The notes: generated from the letters alone by a model not told the origin. A stretch of DNA of 64,000 nucleotides from Pantoea eucrina (GCF_001691555.1 NZ_MAYN01000008.1:237860-301859), one strand, 5' to 3'; shown: positions 50,117-63,078, counted from the first letter of the stretch. A program made the numbers and translations.

Positions 50117-50952
50117 ACGAACGTCTTACTTTTACCGCGCTGGGTCCCTGGATCGGCGCGCAGGTCAGCGATGTCGATCTCAGCCGCCCGCTGAGCGATG
50201 CGCAGTTTGAACAGCTCTATCACGGCCTGCTGCGTTATCAGGTGCTGTTTTTACGTAACCAGGTGATTACGCCACAGCAGCAGCGGGCGCTGGCGATGCG
50301 TTTTGGCGATCTGCATATTCATCCGGTCTACCCGCATGCGGCAGGCGTGGAAGAGATCATCGAGCTGGATACCCATCAGGATAACCCGCCGGATAATGAC
50401 AACTGGCATACCGATGTCACCTTTATTGAAACGCCGCCGGCCATTGCCCTGCTGGCCGCGAAACTGTTGCCGGAAAGCGGGGGCGATACGCTCTGGAGCA
50501 GCGGGATAGCCGCTTATGAAACGCTTTCTGAGCCGGTTAAACAGCTGCTGAGCGGGCTGCAGGCGGAGCACGACTTTAAGAAGTCGTTTCAGGAGTATAA
50601 ATATCGCCGCACGCCGGAGGAGCATCAGCGCTGGCAGCAGGCGGTGGCTAAACATCCGCCGGTCTGCCATCCGGCGATCCGCACCCATCCGGTCAGCGGG
50701 CGTAAAGCGCTGTTTGTGAACGAGGGGTTCACCACACGTCTGACGGGCGTCAGTGAAAAAGAGAGCGACGCGCTGCTGAATTATCTGTTTGCGCACGCCA
50801 CTAAACCAGAGTTTCAGGTGCGCTGGCGCTGGCAGGAGAACGACATTGCTATCTGGGATAACCGCGTGACGCAGCATTACGCCAACGCAGATTATTATCC
50901 GGCGCGCCGGGTAATGCATCGCGCGACGGTGCTGGGGGATGTGCCGGTTTGA
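50113..50952 (+). CDS. tauD: Taurine dioxygenase (alpha-ketoglutarate dependent)
   Basis: A 279-residue Fe(II)/2-oxoglutarate dioxygenase that hydroxylates taurine, releasing sulfite and aminoacetaldehyde. The iron facial triad is His99, Asp101 (NWHTDVTF) and His255 (RVTQHYANADYY), and the 2-oxoglutarate/substrate Arg270 is in VMHRATVLGD. These positions equal those of E. coli TauD. Last gene of tauABCD. The sulfite feeds cysteine synthesis; an exporter of the cysteine-exporter type lies nearby. Confidence 0.97.
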   Translation: MNERLTFTALGPWIGAQVSDVDLSRPLSDAQFEQLYHGLLRYQVLFLRNQVITPQQQRALAMRFGDLHIHPVYPHAAGVEEIIELDTHQDNPPDNDNWHTDVTFIETPPAIALLAAKLLPESGGDTLWSSGIAAYETLSEPVKQLLSGLQAEHDFKKSFQEYKYRRTPEEHQRWQQAVAKHPPVCHPAIRTHPVSGRKALFVNEGFTTRLTGVSEKESDALLNYLFAHATKPEFQVRWRWQENDIAIWDNRVTQHYANADYYPARRVMHRATVLGDVPV

Positions 50953-50981
50953 TTGGGTAGTGTTGGTTGCGGAGGCGGCCA

Positions 50982-51044
50982 GGTCGGCATACATGCCGCC
51001 CCTGTAGCAGAGGCTACTCTGTAGGGGCGGCATGCAGGCTGACC
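50982..51044. repeat. REP-like palindromic element between tauD and yheS
   Basis: Two 26-base arms, 50982-51007 and 51019-51044, form an imperfect inverted repeat around an 11-base loop. Each arm contains GTAGGGGCGGCATG or its complement and ends with GGTC/GACC. This resembles the short palindromic intergenic repeats scattered in enterobacterial genomes. It lies between convergent genes and may also act as a terminator or mRNA stabiliser. Confidence 0.7.
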
Positions 51045-51045
51045 G

Positions 51046-52950
51046 TTAATTCGCCAGCATCTGCTCCAGCTGCTCCTGCGCATCCAGCCACGCCATTTCA
51101 ACTTCTTCCAGCGCTGATTTGCTTTCCGCCTGGCGCTGCAGGGCGGCAGTTAAATCGGCTTTACGGCTTTGGTCGTAAATCGCGCTGTCGGCCAGCAGGG
51201 CTTCTGCCTCGCTCAGCTGACTCTGCCACTTTGTCATCTGCTTCTCCAGCTTCTCGATCTCTTTGCGCAGCGGTTGCGTCTGCGCGCGCAGCTCAGCATC
51301 ACGGCGCTTCTGATCTTTGCGGGACTGGGCGCTATTGGCATTATCCTGCCTGGGTGCGGCATCCTGCTGCGCCTGCTGCTTCTGCAGGTCGCTCAGCCAC
51401 TGCTGATAGTCATCCAGATCGCCTTCAAATACGTCGACTTTGCGATCGTGGACCAGATAGAGATCGTCAGTAGTGGAACGCAGCAAATGCCGGTCATGCG
51501 ACACCACCACCAGCGCGCCTTCAAAATCGATCAGGGCTTCGGTAAGCGCCTGACGCATGTCGAGATCGAGATGGTTAGTGGGCTCATCCAGCAGCAGCAG
51601 GTTGGGACGCTGCCAGACGATCAGCGCCAGCACCAGGCGTGCTTTTTCGCCGCCGGAGAAGCGGGCGGTGGCTTCACTGACTTTATCACCCTGAAAGCCA
51701 AAGCCGCCCAGGTAATCGCGCAGCTGCTGCTCCAGCACGGCTGGCGCGATACGCGCCAGATGCTGCAGCGGTGACTCTTCAGCCCGCAGATACTCAAGCT
51801 GATGCTGGGCGAAGTAACCGAGCTTAATGCCTTTCGCCAGACCCACCTTGCCCTCCAGCGGATCGAGTTCTCCCGCCAGCAGCTTGATCAGCGTTGATTT
51901 ACCCGCACCGTTACGCCCCAGCAGGCCGATACGCGAGCCCGGCACCAGATTGAGTTTGATCGCATCAAGAATAATGCGCTCGCCGTAGCCCGCCGTGACC
52001 TTCTCCATTTTCAGCAGCGGATTGGGCAGGCTTTCCGGCGCGCGGAAGCTGAAGCTGAACGGGTTATCCACGTGTGCGGGCGCAATCAGCTCCATGCGCT
52101 CCAGCATCTTGATGCGGCTCTGTGCCTGTTTGGCTTTGGTCGCCTGAGCGCGGAAGCGATCGATATACTTCTGCAGGTGCGACACTTTTTCCTGCTGGCT
52201 TTGATAGAGCGCCTGCTGCTGTGCCAGCTTGGCGACGCGCTGCCGCTCAAAGGAGCTGTAGTTACCGGTATATTCGATAAGCGTCTGCTGCTCAATGTGA
52301 ATAATTTTGTCCACCACCGGATCGAGAAAATCGCGGTCATGCGAAATCAGGATCAGCGTGCCCTCATAGCTTTTCAGCCAGCGCTCCAGCCAGATTACGG
52401 CGTCGAGATCGAGGTGGTTAGTTGGCTCATCCAGCAGCAGCAAGTCAGAGCGACACACCAGCGCCTGTGCCAGATTGAGACGCATGCGCCAGCCGCCGGA
52501 GAAGTCGCTGACCGGCCGCGTCAGCTGCTCCTGGCTAAAGCCCAGGCCGTGCAGCAGACTGGCGGCGCGTGCGTGTATACTCCACGCCTGAATCGCATCC
52601 AGCTTGCCGTGCAGCAGCGCAATCGCGTTGCCATCATCGCGCACGTTGGCATCCGCTAATTCAGATTCCAGCTGACGATATTCACGGTCGCCGTCGATAA
52701 CATACTCCAGCGCGGCTTTACTCAGCGCAGGTGTCTCCTGGTTGACCCACGTCAGCGCCCAGCTGCCGGGGAAGGTGACGCTGCCGGCGTCGCTGCTGAT
52801 TTCACCTTTAAGCAGTGACAGCAGGGTAGATTTGCCGCAGCCGTTTTTACCCACCAGGCCCACTTTCTGGCCGGGATTAATGGTTGCGGTTGCGTTGTCC
52901 AGCAGCACAGTAGTGCCACGTCGTATCTGTAGTGCGGAAAAGACAATCAT
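51046..52950 (-). CDS. yheS: ABC-F family ATPase YheS
   Basis: A 634-residue soluble ABC-F protein that probably acts on translating ribosomes, where E. coli YheS helps resolve certain arrest peptides. Two ABC domains carry Walker A GKNGCGKST and GRNGAGKST, signatures FSGGWRMRLNLAQAL and FSGGEKARLVLALI, and Walker B LLLLDEPTNHLD twice. The interdomain linker and a C-terminal coiled coil (RKEIEKLEKQMTKWQSQLSE) are typical. The ATG at 52950 matches the E. coli start MIVFS; no good ribosome-binding site precedes it. Confidence 0.95.
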   Translation of the reverse strand: MIVFSALQIRRGTTVLLDNATATINPGQKVGLVGKNGCGKSTLLSLLKGEISSDAGSVTFPGSWALTWVNQETPALSKAALEYVIDGDREYRQLESELADANVRDDGNAIALLHGKLDAIQAWSIHARAASLLHGLGFSQEQLTRPVSDFSGGWRMRLNLAQALVCRSDLLLLDEPTNHLDLDAVIWLERWLKSYEGTLILISHDRDFLDPVVDKIIHIEQQTLIEYTGNYSSFERQRVAKLAQQQALYQSQQEKVSHLQKYIDRFRAQATKAKQAQSRIKMLERMELIAPAHVDNPFSFSFRAPESLPNPLLKMEKVTAGYGERIILDAIKLNLVPGSRIGLLGRNGAGKSTLIKLLAGELDPLEGKVGLAKGIKLGYFAQHQLEYLRAEESPLQHLARIAPAVLEQQLRDYLGGFGFQGDKVSEATARFSGGEKARLVLALIVWQRPNLLLLDEPTNHLDLDMRQALTEALIDFEGALVVVSHDRHLLRSTTDDLYLVHDRKVDVFEGDLDDYQQWLSDLQKQQAQQDAAPRQDNANSAQSRKDQKRRDAELRAQTQPLRKEIEKLEKQMTKWQSQLSEAEALLADSAIYDQSRKADLTAALQRQAESKSALEEVEMAWLDAQEQLEQMLAN

Positions 52951-53065
52951 AGGCGCCGTATCGTCAGAATATGGTAATTTATCGGCAACATAATTCAATA
53001 ATGTTTAGTTGCGTTGAGCATGGTAGCGGAATTCCGCTGCGGTGACGACGCTTTGGAGGGGAAGG

Positions 53066-53617
53066 ATGTCGCAGCCACCAAAAGTTTTGCTGCTTTATGC
53101 CCATCCGGAGTCACAGGATTCGATCGCCAATCGGGTTTTGCTGCAGTCGGCCAGGGAACTTGAACACGTCACCGTGCACGATTTATATGCCCACTATCCG
53201 GATTTTTTTATAGATATTCACTATGAACAGCAGCTGCTGCGCGATCACGAGATCGTGGTGTTTCAGCATCCACTCTATACCTACAGCTGTCCTGCTCTGC
53301 TGAAAGAGTGGCTGGATCGCGTGCTGTCGCGCGGTTTTGCCAGCGGCGTGGATGGGAACGCACTGGAAGGTAAATACTGGCGGAGCGTCGTGACGACCGG
53401 TGAGCCTGAAGCGGCCTATCATCACGACGGCCTGAACCGCTATCCCATGAGCGATATTATGCGGCCATTTGAGCTCACAGCGCAGATGTGCCGTATGCAC
53501 TGGATGACACCGATGGTGATCCACTGGGCGCGGCGGCAGACGCCAGAAACGCTGCGTCATTTTGCCCGCGCCTATGGCGACTGGCTCACATCACCACTGC
53601 CGCAGGGAGGAGTGTAA
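53066..53617 (+). CDS. kefG: KefB ancillary NAD(P)H oxidoreductase KefG
   Basis: A 183-residue flavodoxin-fold quinone-oxidoreductase-like subunit needed for full KefB activity. Family segments are [39 protein letters not shown] and [13 protein letters not shown]. The ATG at 53066 has GGAGGGGAAGG upstream. Stop and kefB start share one base (TAATG), as in coupled operons. Divergent from yheS. Confidence 0.95.
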   Translation: MSQPPKVLLLYAHPESQDSIANRVLLQSARELEHVTVHDLYAHYPDFFIDIHYEQQLLRDHEIVVFQHPLYTYSCPALLKEWLDRVLSRGFASGVDGNALEGKYWRSVVTTGEPEAAYHHDGLNRYPMSDIMRPFELTAQMCRMHWMTPMVIHWARRQTPETLRHFARAYGDWLTSPLPQGGV

Positions 53618-55419
53618 TGCAAGGCGAAACGTTACTGACCGCTGGCGTCATCTATCTGGTGGCGGCGGTACTGGTGGTGCCTGTTGCCGCCCGACTGGGG
53701 ATTGGTGCGGTGCTGGGCTATCTGCTCGCAGGTATTGCGATTGGTCCGTGGGGGCTGGGTTTTATCAGCGATGTGGATGAGATCCTGCACTTCTCTGAGC
53801 TGGGCGTCGTGTTCCTGATGTTTATTATTGGCCTGGAGCTCAATCCTGCCAAACTCTGGTCACTGCGGCGCTCCATTTTCGGCGTCGGGGCGGCGCAGGT
53901 AATATTTTCTGCAGCGATCCTCGGCGTACTGCTGTGGCTGAGCGATTTCAGCTGGCAGGCGGCCGTGATAGGCGGCATTGGTGTGGCCATGTCCTCTACG
54001 GCTATGGCGCTGCAGCTGATGCGTGATAAGGGGATGAACCGCAGCGAATCGGGACAGCTGGGCTTTTCGGTACTGCTGTTTCAGGATCTGGCGGTGATAC
54101 CGGCGCTGGCGCTGGTGCCGTTACTGGCTGGCGGCGACAGTGGCCATGTTGACTGGCTTAAAGTCGCGATGAAAGTGCTGGCCTTTGCCGGCATGCTGGT
54201 TGGCGGGCGATATTTACTGCGGCCCATTTTGCGCTTTATTGCGGCTTCCGGCGTCAGGGAAGTCTTTACCGCCGCCTCACTGCTGCTGGTGCTGGGATCG
54301 GCGCTGTTTATGGATGCGCTTGGCCTGTCGATGGCGCTGGGGACCTTTATTGCCGGTATTCTGCTGGCGGAGAGCGAGTACCGGCATGAACTTGAAGTCG
54401 CTATTGAACCGTTCAAGGGGCTGCTGCTGGGCCTGTTCTTTATTTCTGTTGGCATGGCGCTGAACCTTGGCGTGCTCTACACGCATATCGTGGCGATTCT
54501 GATCGGCGTGCTGGTACTGGTGGCGGTAAAAGCGCTGGTGCTTTACGTGCTGGCGCGCATTTACGGCCTGCGTAGCTCAGAGCGTCTGCAGTTTGCGGGC
54601 GTGCTCAGTCAGGGCGGCGAATTCGCGTTTGTCCTGTTCTCTGCGGCGTCATCAGCCCATCTGTTCAGCGGCGATCAGCTGCCGCTGCTGCTGGTCACGG
54701 TGACCCTCTCAATGATGACCACCCCGCTGCTGATGCAGGGTGTGGATAAGATTCTGGCCCGCCGCTTTAACGATAAAGAGGACAGTGATGAGAAGCCTTT
54801 TGTAGAGGACGATCAGCCACAGGTCATCGTGGTCGGGTTTGGCCGCTTCGGGCAGGTCGTAGGCCGTTTGCTGATGGCCAACAACAAACGCATCACGGTG
54901 CTGGAGCGGGATATTTCTGCAGTCAGCCTGATGCGCAAATATGGCTATAAAGTTTACTACGGTGACGCCACCGAGCTGGAGCTGTTACGCGCCGCTGGCG
55001 CAGAGAATGCGCAGTCAATTGTGATCACCTGCAGCGATCCGGAAGATGCCATGACCATTGTGCACCTTTGCCAGCACCATTTTCCGCAGCTGGAGATCCT
55101 GGCGCGGGCGCGCGGGCGTGTGGAGGCGCACGAATTACTGCAGGCGGGCGTCACACTCTTCTCCCGTGAAACCTTCTCCAGTGCGCTGGAGCTTGGCCGC
55201 AAGGCGCTGATTTCTCTTGGTATGCATCCTCATCAGGCGCAGCGTGCGCAGCAGCATTTTCGCCGGCTTGATATGCGAATGCTGCGCGAGCTGATGCCCG
55301 GCCACGATGACAGCGTGCAGGTCTCCCGCGTGCGTGAGGCACGACGCGAACTGGAGGATATCTTCCAGCGTGAGATGCAGCATGAGAAGCGACAGATAAA
55401 CGGCTGGGACGATGAATAA
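53617..55419 (+). CDS. kefB: Glutathione-regulated potassium efflux antiporter KefB
   Basis: A 600-residue CPA2 antiporter that protects against electrophiles by K+ efflux and cytoplasmic acidification. About 12-13 membrane helices cover residues 1-390, with [20 protein letters not shown] holding the ion-site Gln-Asp. The C-terminal RCK/TrkA-N domain binds nucleotide through [17 protein letters not shown] and senses glutathione adducts. The start follows GGGAGGAG; a longer open frame upstream lies inside kefG. Confidence 0.97.
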   Translation: MQGETLLTAGVIYLVAAVLVVPVAARLGIGAVLGYLLAGIAIGPWGLGFISDVDEILHFSELGVVFLMFIIGLELNPAKLWSLRRSIFGVGAAQVIFSAAILGVLLWLSDFSWQAAVIGGIGVAMSSTAMALQLMRDKGMNRSESGQLGFSVLLFQDLAVIPALALVPLLAGGDSGHVDWLKVAMKVLAFAGMLVGGRYLLRPILRFIAASGVREVFTAASLLLVLGSALFMDALGLSMALGTFIAGILLAESEYRHELEVAIEPFKGLLLGLFFISVGMALNLGVLYTHIVAILIGVLVLVAVKALVLYVLARIYGLRSSERLQFAGVLSQGGEFAFVLFSAASSAHLFSGDQLPLLLVTVTLSMMTTPLLMQGVDKILARRFNDKEDSDEKPFVEDDQPQVIVVGFGRFGQVVGRLLMANNKRITVLERDISAVSLMRKYGYKVYYGDATELELLRAAGAENAQSIVITCSDPEDAMTIVHLCQHHFPQLEILARARGRVEAHELLQAGVTLFSRETFSSALELGRKALISLGMHPHQAQRAQQHFRRLDMRMLRELMPGHDDSVQVSRVREARRELEDIFQREMQHEKRQINGWDDE

Positions 55420-55506
55420 GGTGCCATTCAGAGCCATCGCTGCAATTTGCGGTGTGCAGGGTATACACTTAAGGTATCCGTGAACAACGAGCGGGCAGGA
55501 AAAAAG

Positions 55507-55701
55507 ATGCGTAAACGTTTTATCGCCGGTGCGGTCTGTCCGCACTGTCAGGAAAAAGATACCCTGGCCATGTGGCGCGAAAACAATGTCGATGTGGTTG
55601 AATGCGTAAAATGCGGACATCAGATGCGTGAGGCAGATAAGCAGGCGCGCGATCAGGTTCGCAGTAATGAGCAGGTGATTGGCATTTTTCATCCTGAGTA
55701 G
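55507..55701 (+). CDS. yheV: Small zinc-ribbon protein YheV
   Basis: A 64-residue protein with two CxxC pairs (CPHC and CVKC), a zinc ribbon of the YheV family, unknown function. The ATG at 55507 has AGGA six bases before it. The ending QVIGIFHPE is conserved. It follows kefGB by 87 bases and is probably cotranscribed. Confidence 0.92.
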   Translation: MRKRFIAGAVCPHCQEKDTLAMWRENNVDVVECVKCGHQMREADKQARDQVRSNEQVIGIFHPE

Positions 55702-55896
55702 CGTGCCGGCACAGCTTTTTTTACGCTTAGACTTACAGTGGTGTTGAATTCCGTTACAATCGGCGCCACTAACGCTGAATGGTCTGCATTTTTTGCAGGG
55801 AAAATCTGTTCAGCCTTAAACCTTTCTGGTTGGTTATTGCACGCAAAAATAGACCAATGAGACGGGATCCTTAGTTCTCAACGGTTAGGAGATATC

Positions 55897-56445
55897 ATGA
55901 AAGTAGCAAAAGACCTGGTGGTGAGCCTGGCGTATCAGGTTCGTACCGAAGATGGTGTGTTAGTTGACGAGTCGCCGGTAAGTGCACCGTTAGACTATCT
56001 GCACGGTCATGGTTCCCTGATTTCTGGTCTGGAAAAAGCGCTGGAAAATCACGCGGTCGGCGACAAGTTTGACGTGCATATTCCGGCAAACGACGCCTAT
56101 GGTCAGTATGATGACAATCTGGTACAGCGCGTACCTAAAGATGTCTTCATGGGTGTGGACGAACTGCAGGTTGGCATGCGCTTCCTGGCAGAAACCGACC
56201 AGGGCCCGGTGCCGGTTGAAATCACTGAAGTAGAAGATGAGCACGTTGTGGTTGATGGTAACCACATGCTTGCTGGTCAGAACCTGAACTTCAACGTGGA
56301 AGTGGTTGCTATCCGCGAAGCCACGGAAGAAGAGCTGGCGCACGGTCACGTGCATGGCGCTGATGGTCATCATCATGACCACGAGCATGGTCACGACCAC
56401 GACCACGATCATGGCCACGGTGGCGGTTGCGGCTGCAATCACTAA
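55897..56445 (+). CDS. slyD: FKBP-type peptidyl-prolyl isomerase and nickel metallochaperone SlyD
   Basis: A 182-residue cytoplasmic protein. The FKBP domain (residues 1-about 68 and 130-146) encloses the IF chaperone insert. The tail from about residue 148 is rich in His, Asp and Gly (HGHVHGADGHHHDHEHGHDH) and ends in GGGCGCNH, a nickel-binding site used in hydrogenase maturation. A TTAGGAG leader precedes the ATG. Ends at a strong terminator. Confidence 0.97.
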   Translation: MKVAKDLVVSLAYQVRTEDGVLVDESPVSAPLDYLHGHGSLISGLEKALENHAVGDKFDVHIPANDAYGQYDDNLVQRVPKDVFMGVDELQVGMRFLAETDQGPVPVEITEVEDEHVVVDGNHMLAGQNLNFNVEVVAIREATEEELAHGHVHGADGHHHDHEHGHDHDHDHGHGGGCGCNH

Positions 56446-56460
56446 GCGTTGCCGGTACAA

Positions 56461-56491
56461 AAAGGCCACCTGCGGGTGGCCTTTCTGTTTT
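56461..56491 (+). terminator. Terminator of slyD
   Basis: A perfect 10-bp stem, AAAGGCCACC with GGTGGCCTTT and loop TGCG, is followed by CTGTTTTTT. It also lies past the convergent slyX stop. Confidence 0.9.
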
Positions 56492-56514
56492 TTACTTTTC
56501 GCTGCCGGCAGGCA

Positions 56515-56733
56515 TTAATAATGCGGCGGGGGCGTCTCTTCCGACGGCGAAGCGACCATTGAGGGCGCTGCCGCTTTAACTTTGTCGACCAGCAAGCGGA
56601 CGTGTTCCCGCAGTCTGCTCATCTCCAGTTCATGTTCGACTACCGTCTGATTAAGCTGCTCAATGGTGTCTTCCTGAAAAGCCAGCTTGCTCTCCAGCGC
56701 TTCAAGGCGCCGATCCCAGTCTGTCTGTTGCAT
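56515..56733 (-). CDS. slyX: SlyX coiled-coil protein
   Basis: A 72-residue heptad-rich coiled coil ([20 protein letters not shown]) ending in EETPPPHY, the SlyX hallmark; function unknown. Two ATGs are adjacent (56736, 56733) after AGGAGG. The second gives exactly the E. coli length and better spacing. Convergent with slyD and divergent from fkpA, as in E. coli. Confidence 0.92.
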   Translation of the reverse strand: MQQTDWDRRLEALESKLAFQEDTIEQLNQTVVEHELEMSRLREHVRLLVDKVKAAAPSMVASPSEETPPPHY

Positions 56734-57012
56734 CATCACTCCTCCTGTCATCGTACTGCGCATTGATATGAACCGGCGTGATTCTACGGCGTTTGTGGTC
56801 AGAATCACCTGATATTTACCCGGCATTTATCTCCTGCCATTGAATTTACCCGCAGCGCCTACATCTCAGATGAAACTTCCTGAAGCAAAAAAGGTCGGAG
56901 GTTAACCGGGTAATTACACTGCGGGAGTGTTCGTTACTGCCGCGTAAAGTTATAGTGTGGACCACTGTCCGCAATGATTCCCGAGGTTTGAAGCTTCGGT
57001 TTTGGAGAAAGG

Positions 57013-57843
57013 ATGAAATCACTGTTTAAAGTCACATTGTTAGCTACCACTATGGCTGTCGCACTTAATGCACCGCTGGCGATGGCAGCAGAAACCGCTG
57101 CCGCTCCGGCTGACGCGGCGCAGGCTGCGCCACAGGCACCAAAAAATGCTGCTTTCAAAAATGAAGATCAGCAATCTGCCTATGCACTGGGTGCCTCGCT
57201 GGGTCGCTACATGGACAACTCTCTGAAGGAACAGGAGAAACTGGGCATCAAACTGGACAAAGATCAGCTGATTGCTGGTGTTCAGGACGCATTTGGCGGT
57301 AAAAGCAAACTCTCTGATCAGGAGATCGAGCAGACCCTGCAGGCCTTTGAAGGCCGCGTGAAGGGCGCCGCTCAGGCGAAGCTGGAAAAAGATGCAAAAG
57401 AGAACGCTGATAAAGGCAACGCTTTTGCTGAAAAATTCGCAAAAGAGAAGGGCGTGAAGAAGACTGAATCAGGCCTGCTCTATCAGGTTGAGAAAGAGGG
57501 TAGCGGCGCCGCGCCTAAAGACAGCGACACTGTTGTGGTCAACTACAAAGGCACACTGATTGACGGTACCGAGTTTGATAACTCTTACACCCGTGGCGAA
57601 CCGCTCTCTTTCCGTCTGGATGGCGTCATTCCGGGCTGGACCGAAGGCCTGAAGCACGTGAAAAAAGGTGGCAAGATCAAACTGGTGATCCCACCGAACC
57701 TCGCCTATGGCAAAAACGGCGTACCGGGCATTCCGGCCAACTCTACGCTGGTGTTTGATGTTGAACTGCTGGATATTAAAGCAGCGCCAAAAGCAGATGA
57801 AAAAGCACAGGCTCCGGCCGCTGCTGAGAAGAAAGCACAGTAA
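57013..57843 (+). CDS. fkpA: Periplasmic FKBP-type peptidyl-prolyl isomerase FkpA
   Basis: A 276-residue periplasmic chaperone. Signal peptide MKSLFKVTLLATTMAVALNA to AMA, then an Ala/Pro-rich segment and an N-terminal helical dimerisation domain. The C-terminal FKBP domain (about 155-255) shows VVVNYKGTLIDGTEFDNSYT, VIPGWTEGLKHVKKGGKIKL and PPNLAYGKNGVPGIPANSTL. In E. coli it belongs to the SigmaE regulon; I could not assign the promoter here. Confidence 0.96.
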   Translation: MKSLFKVTLLATTMAVALNAPLAMAAETAAAPADAAQAAPQAPKNAAFKNEDQQSAYALGASLGRYMDNSLKEQEKLGIKLDKDQLIAGVQDAFGGKSKLSDQEIEQTLQAFEGRVKGAAQAKLEKDAKENADKGNAFAEKFAKEKGVKKTESGLLYQVEKEGSGAAPKDSDTVVVNYKGTLIDGTEFDNSYTRGEPLSFRLDGVIPGWTEGLKHVKKGGKIKLVIPPNLAYGKNGVPGIPANSTLVFDVELLDIKAAPKADEKAQAPAAAEKKAQ

Positions 57844-57855
57844 TTATTGTGTTCT

Positions 57856-57877
57856 GCCGTCGCCTCCGGGCGGCGGT
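57856..57877 (+). terminator. Hairpin after fkpA
   Basis: GCCGTCGCC and GGCGGCGGT pair with two G-T wobbles around loop TCCG, 12 bases past the fkpA stop. It lacks a U-tract, so termination here is uncertain. Confidence 0.35.
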
Positions 57878-58039
57878 TCCCTCTGCATTTCCCCTGTACG
57901 TTCAATTCCTGCTGCATATGTGCAAAGCTCTGGCTAAAGCGGGCGACATTTGCCAGACTAACGCCTGCATAATGATCATAAGATGAGTCTGCCCCAATGC
58001 TGTCGCGACAGGCTCCAGCCACGTAGGGTAATGTCTTCG

Positions 58040-58762
58040 ATGTCTAATCCATTTAATCCCGGTGAACTGACTGACTTCGATTTACTGGAGCAGCGCCCTT
58101 TTGAGCAAGCTGATTACGATATTCTCAAATCTTACGAAGCAGTGGTTGATGGCCTGGCGATGCTGATTGGCTCGCACTGCGAAATCGTGCTGCACTCGCT
58201 GGAAGATCTGAAATGTTCAGCCGTGCGTATCGCTAACGGCGAACATACGGGGCGCAAAGTGGGATCGCCGATTACCGATCTGGCACTGCGCATGCTGCAT
58301 GATATGCATGGCGCTGACAGCAATGTCTCCCGCGCCTATTTTACGCGTGCCAAAAGCGGTGTTCTGATGAAGTCGGTCACCATCGCTATTCGTAATCGCC
58401 AGCAGCGCGTCATTGGTCTGCTCTGCATCAATATGAATCTGGATGTACCGTTCTCGCAAATCATGTCAACCTTTATGCCGCCAGAGATGCAGCAGGTTGA
58501 TTCAAGCGTAAACTTTGCCAGTTCGGTTGAAGATCTGGTGATGCAGACGCTGGAATTCACGATTGAAGAGGTCAGCGCGGATCGCAACGTGTCTAACAAC
58601 GCCAAGAACCGGCAGATCGTACTTAATCTGTATGAGAAAGGTATTTTTGACATCAAAGATGCCATTAACCAGGTTGCCGCTCGTCTGAATATCTCCAGGC
58701 ATACGGTCTACCTCTACATACGTCAGTTTAAGAATGGCGATTTTCAGGGGCAGGATCGCTGA
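58040..58762 (+). CDS. yheO: YheO, PAS-like domain/HTH transcriptional regulator
   Basis: A 240-residue protein with an N-terminal YheO PAS-like sensor ([20 protein letters not shown] to [14 protein letters not shown]) and a C-terminal helix-turn-helix ([29 protein letters not shown]). Relatives include DNA-binding regulators of amino-acid catabolism; the target is unknown. ATG at 58040 gives the E. coli length; an in-frame ATG at 58031 is nearer to AGGG. The stop overlaps tusD (TGATG). Confidence 0.92.
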   Translation: MSNPFNPGELTDFDLLEQRPFEQADYDILKSYEAVVDGLAMLIGSHCEIVLHSLEDLKCSAVRIANGEHTGRKVGSPITDLALRMLHDMHGADSNVSRAYFTRAKSGVLMKSVTIAIRNRQQRVIGLLCINMNLDVPFSQIMSTFMPPEMQQVDSSVNFASSVEDLVMQTLEFTIEEVSADRNVSNNAKNRQIVLNLYEKGIFDIKDAINQVAARLNISRHTVYLYIRQFKNGDFQGQDR

Positions 58763-59148
58763 TGCGTTACACCCTGCTGGTGACCGGACCGGCTTACGGC
58801 ACCCAGAATGCAACCAGTGCACTGCTGTTTGCCCGTGCGCTGATTGCTGCAGGCCACGTGCTGGAGAGCGTATTTTTTTATCGTGAAGGCGTGCTGAATG
58901 CCAGCGAACTGAGCGCACCTGCCAGTGATGAAACTGACGTTGTGCGCGCCTGGCAGCATCTGCACGATGCCTGCGGCGTTGCGCTTAACGTCTGCGTGGC
59001 TGCCGCACTGCGGCGGGGCATTACCGATCGGCAGGAAGCGACGCGTCTGCAGCTGGCGGGCAGTAATCTGCAGCCGGGTTTTGAACTCAGTGGTCTGGGC
59101 GCTCTGGCTGAAGCGGCGCTCAGCTGCGACAGACTGGTGCAATTCTGA
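58762..59148 (+). CDS. tusD: Sulfur relay protein TusD
   Basis: A 128-residue DsrE-fold subunit of TusBCD, which carries persulfide sulfur from TusA to TusE for 2-thiouridine at tRNA position 34. The active Cys78 is visible in [12 protein letters not shown]. The start overlaps the yheO stop and the stop overlaps tusC (TGATG both times). Confidence 0.96.
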   Translation: MRYTLLVTGPAYGTQNATSALLFARALIAAGHVLESVFFYREGVLNASELSAPASDETDVVRAWQHLHDACGVALNVCVAAALRRGITDRQEATRLQLAGSNLQPGFELSGLGALAEAALSCDRLVQF

Positions 59149-59507
59149 TGAACCGCATTGCGTTTCTGTTTACCCGTGCTCCGCACGGCAGCAGCGCCGG
59201 CAGAGAAGGGCTGGATGCCGTTCTCGCTACCGGCGCGCTGAGCGAAGATATCGGCCTCTTTTTTATCGGCGACGGTGTGCTGCAGCTCGCTGAACAGCAG
59301 CAGCCAGAGACTATACTGGCGCGCGACTATATCGCTACCTTTGGTGTGCTGGCACTTTATGATATTGAGCAGTGCTATATCTGCCGGCATTCGCTACTGG
59401 CACGCGGAGTGAGCCTGAGCGCAGAACGCGTATTGTCTGCTGAAGTGCTGGAGAGTGACACTCTGCGCCAGACGCTGGCCTCTTTCGATCGCATTATCTG
59501 TTTTTGA
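59148..59507 (+). CDS. tusC: Sulfur relay protein TusC
   Basis: A 119-residue DsrF-like subunit of the TusBCD hexamer: [20 protein letters not shown] at the start, [10 protein letters not shown] in the middle. It has no sulfur-carrying role of its own known. Start overlaps tusD, and tusB follows after 9 bases. Confidence 0.95.
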   Translation: MNRIAFLFTRAPHGSSAGREGLDAVLATGALSEDIGLFFIGDGVLQLAEQQQPETILARDYIATFGVLALYDIEQCYICRHSLLARGVSLSAERVLSAEVLESDTLRQTLASFDRIICF

Positions 59508-59516
59508 GAAATCGCC

Positions 59517-59804
59517 ATGCTTTATACGCTGATGAACTCCCCCTGGCAGTGTGATATCGAAACGCTGCTGCTTCTGCTGCGGCCGGAGGATGATCTGCTG
59601 CTGTTACAGGATGGCGTCACCGGAGCGTTACAGGGCAGTACGATGCTCAGCCGGCTCCTTGCATCGCCCGCGACGCTGTGGGTACTGGAAGAGGATGTCA
59701 TCGCGCGTGGATTGTCTGCTCAAATTTCAACCAGTATTGTTCGTGTGGACTATACTGGATTCGTTGCGCTGACGGCAAAGCATCAACAGCAAGTGGCCTG
59801 GTAA
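59517..59804 (+). CDS. tusB: Sulfur relay protein TusB
   Basis: A 95-residue DsrH-like subunit completing TusBCD, beginning MLYTLMNSPWQCDIETLLLL and ending AKHQQQVAW. It is the last gene before the str operon promoter. Placement of tRNA-thiolation genes directly upstream of ribosomal genes is conserved with E. coli. Confidence 0.95.
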   Translation: MLYTLMNSPWQCDIETLLLLLRPEDDLLLLQDGVTGALQGSTMLSRLLASPATLWVLEEDVIARGLSAQISTSIVRVDYTGFVALTAKHQQQVAW

Positions 59805-59825
59805 ACGCGAAAACCTGGTTATTTC

Positions 59826-60303
<478 letters not shown>

Positions 60304-60384
60304 TGGTTCTCCGTTAAGTAAGGCCAAACGTTTTAACTTTAATGTCAAAATAAACTCGTAGAGTTTTGGACAATCCTGAATTAA

Positions 60385-60870
<486 letters not shown>

Positions 60871-60891
60871 CAGCCGCGTAGTTGTTATTAA

Positions 60892-60931
60892 CCCAGCGGG
60901 CGTCCCAGTGGCTTACCTGCTGGGCTTTTTT
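60892..60931 (+). terminator. Terminator-like hairpin between rpsG and fusA
   Basis: CCCAGCGGG and CCTGCTGGG form a 9-bp stem with one G-T pair and a 15-base loop, followed by CTTTTTT. It is a good intrinsic terminator in form, but lies inside the str operon, so it is more likely an attenuator with partial readthrough into fusA. Confidence 0.6.
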
Positions 60932-60939
60932 AACTATGA

Positions 60940-63078
<2,139 letters not shown>

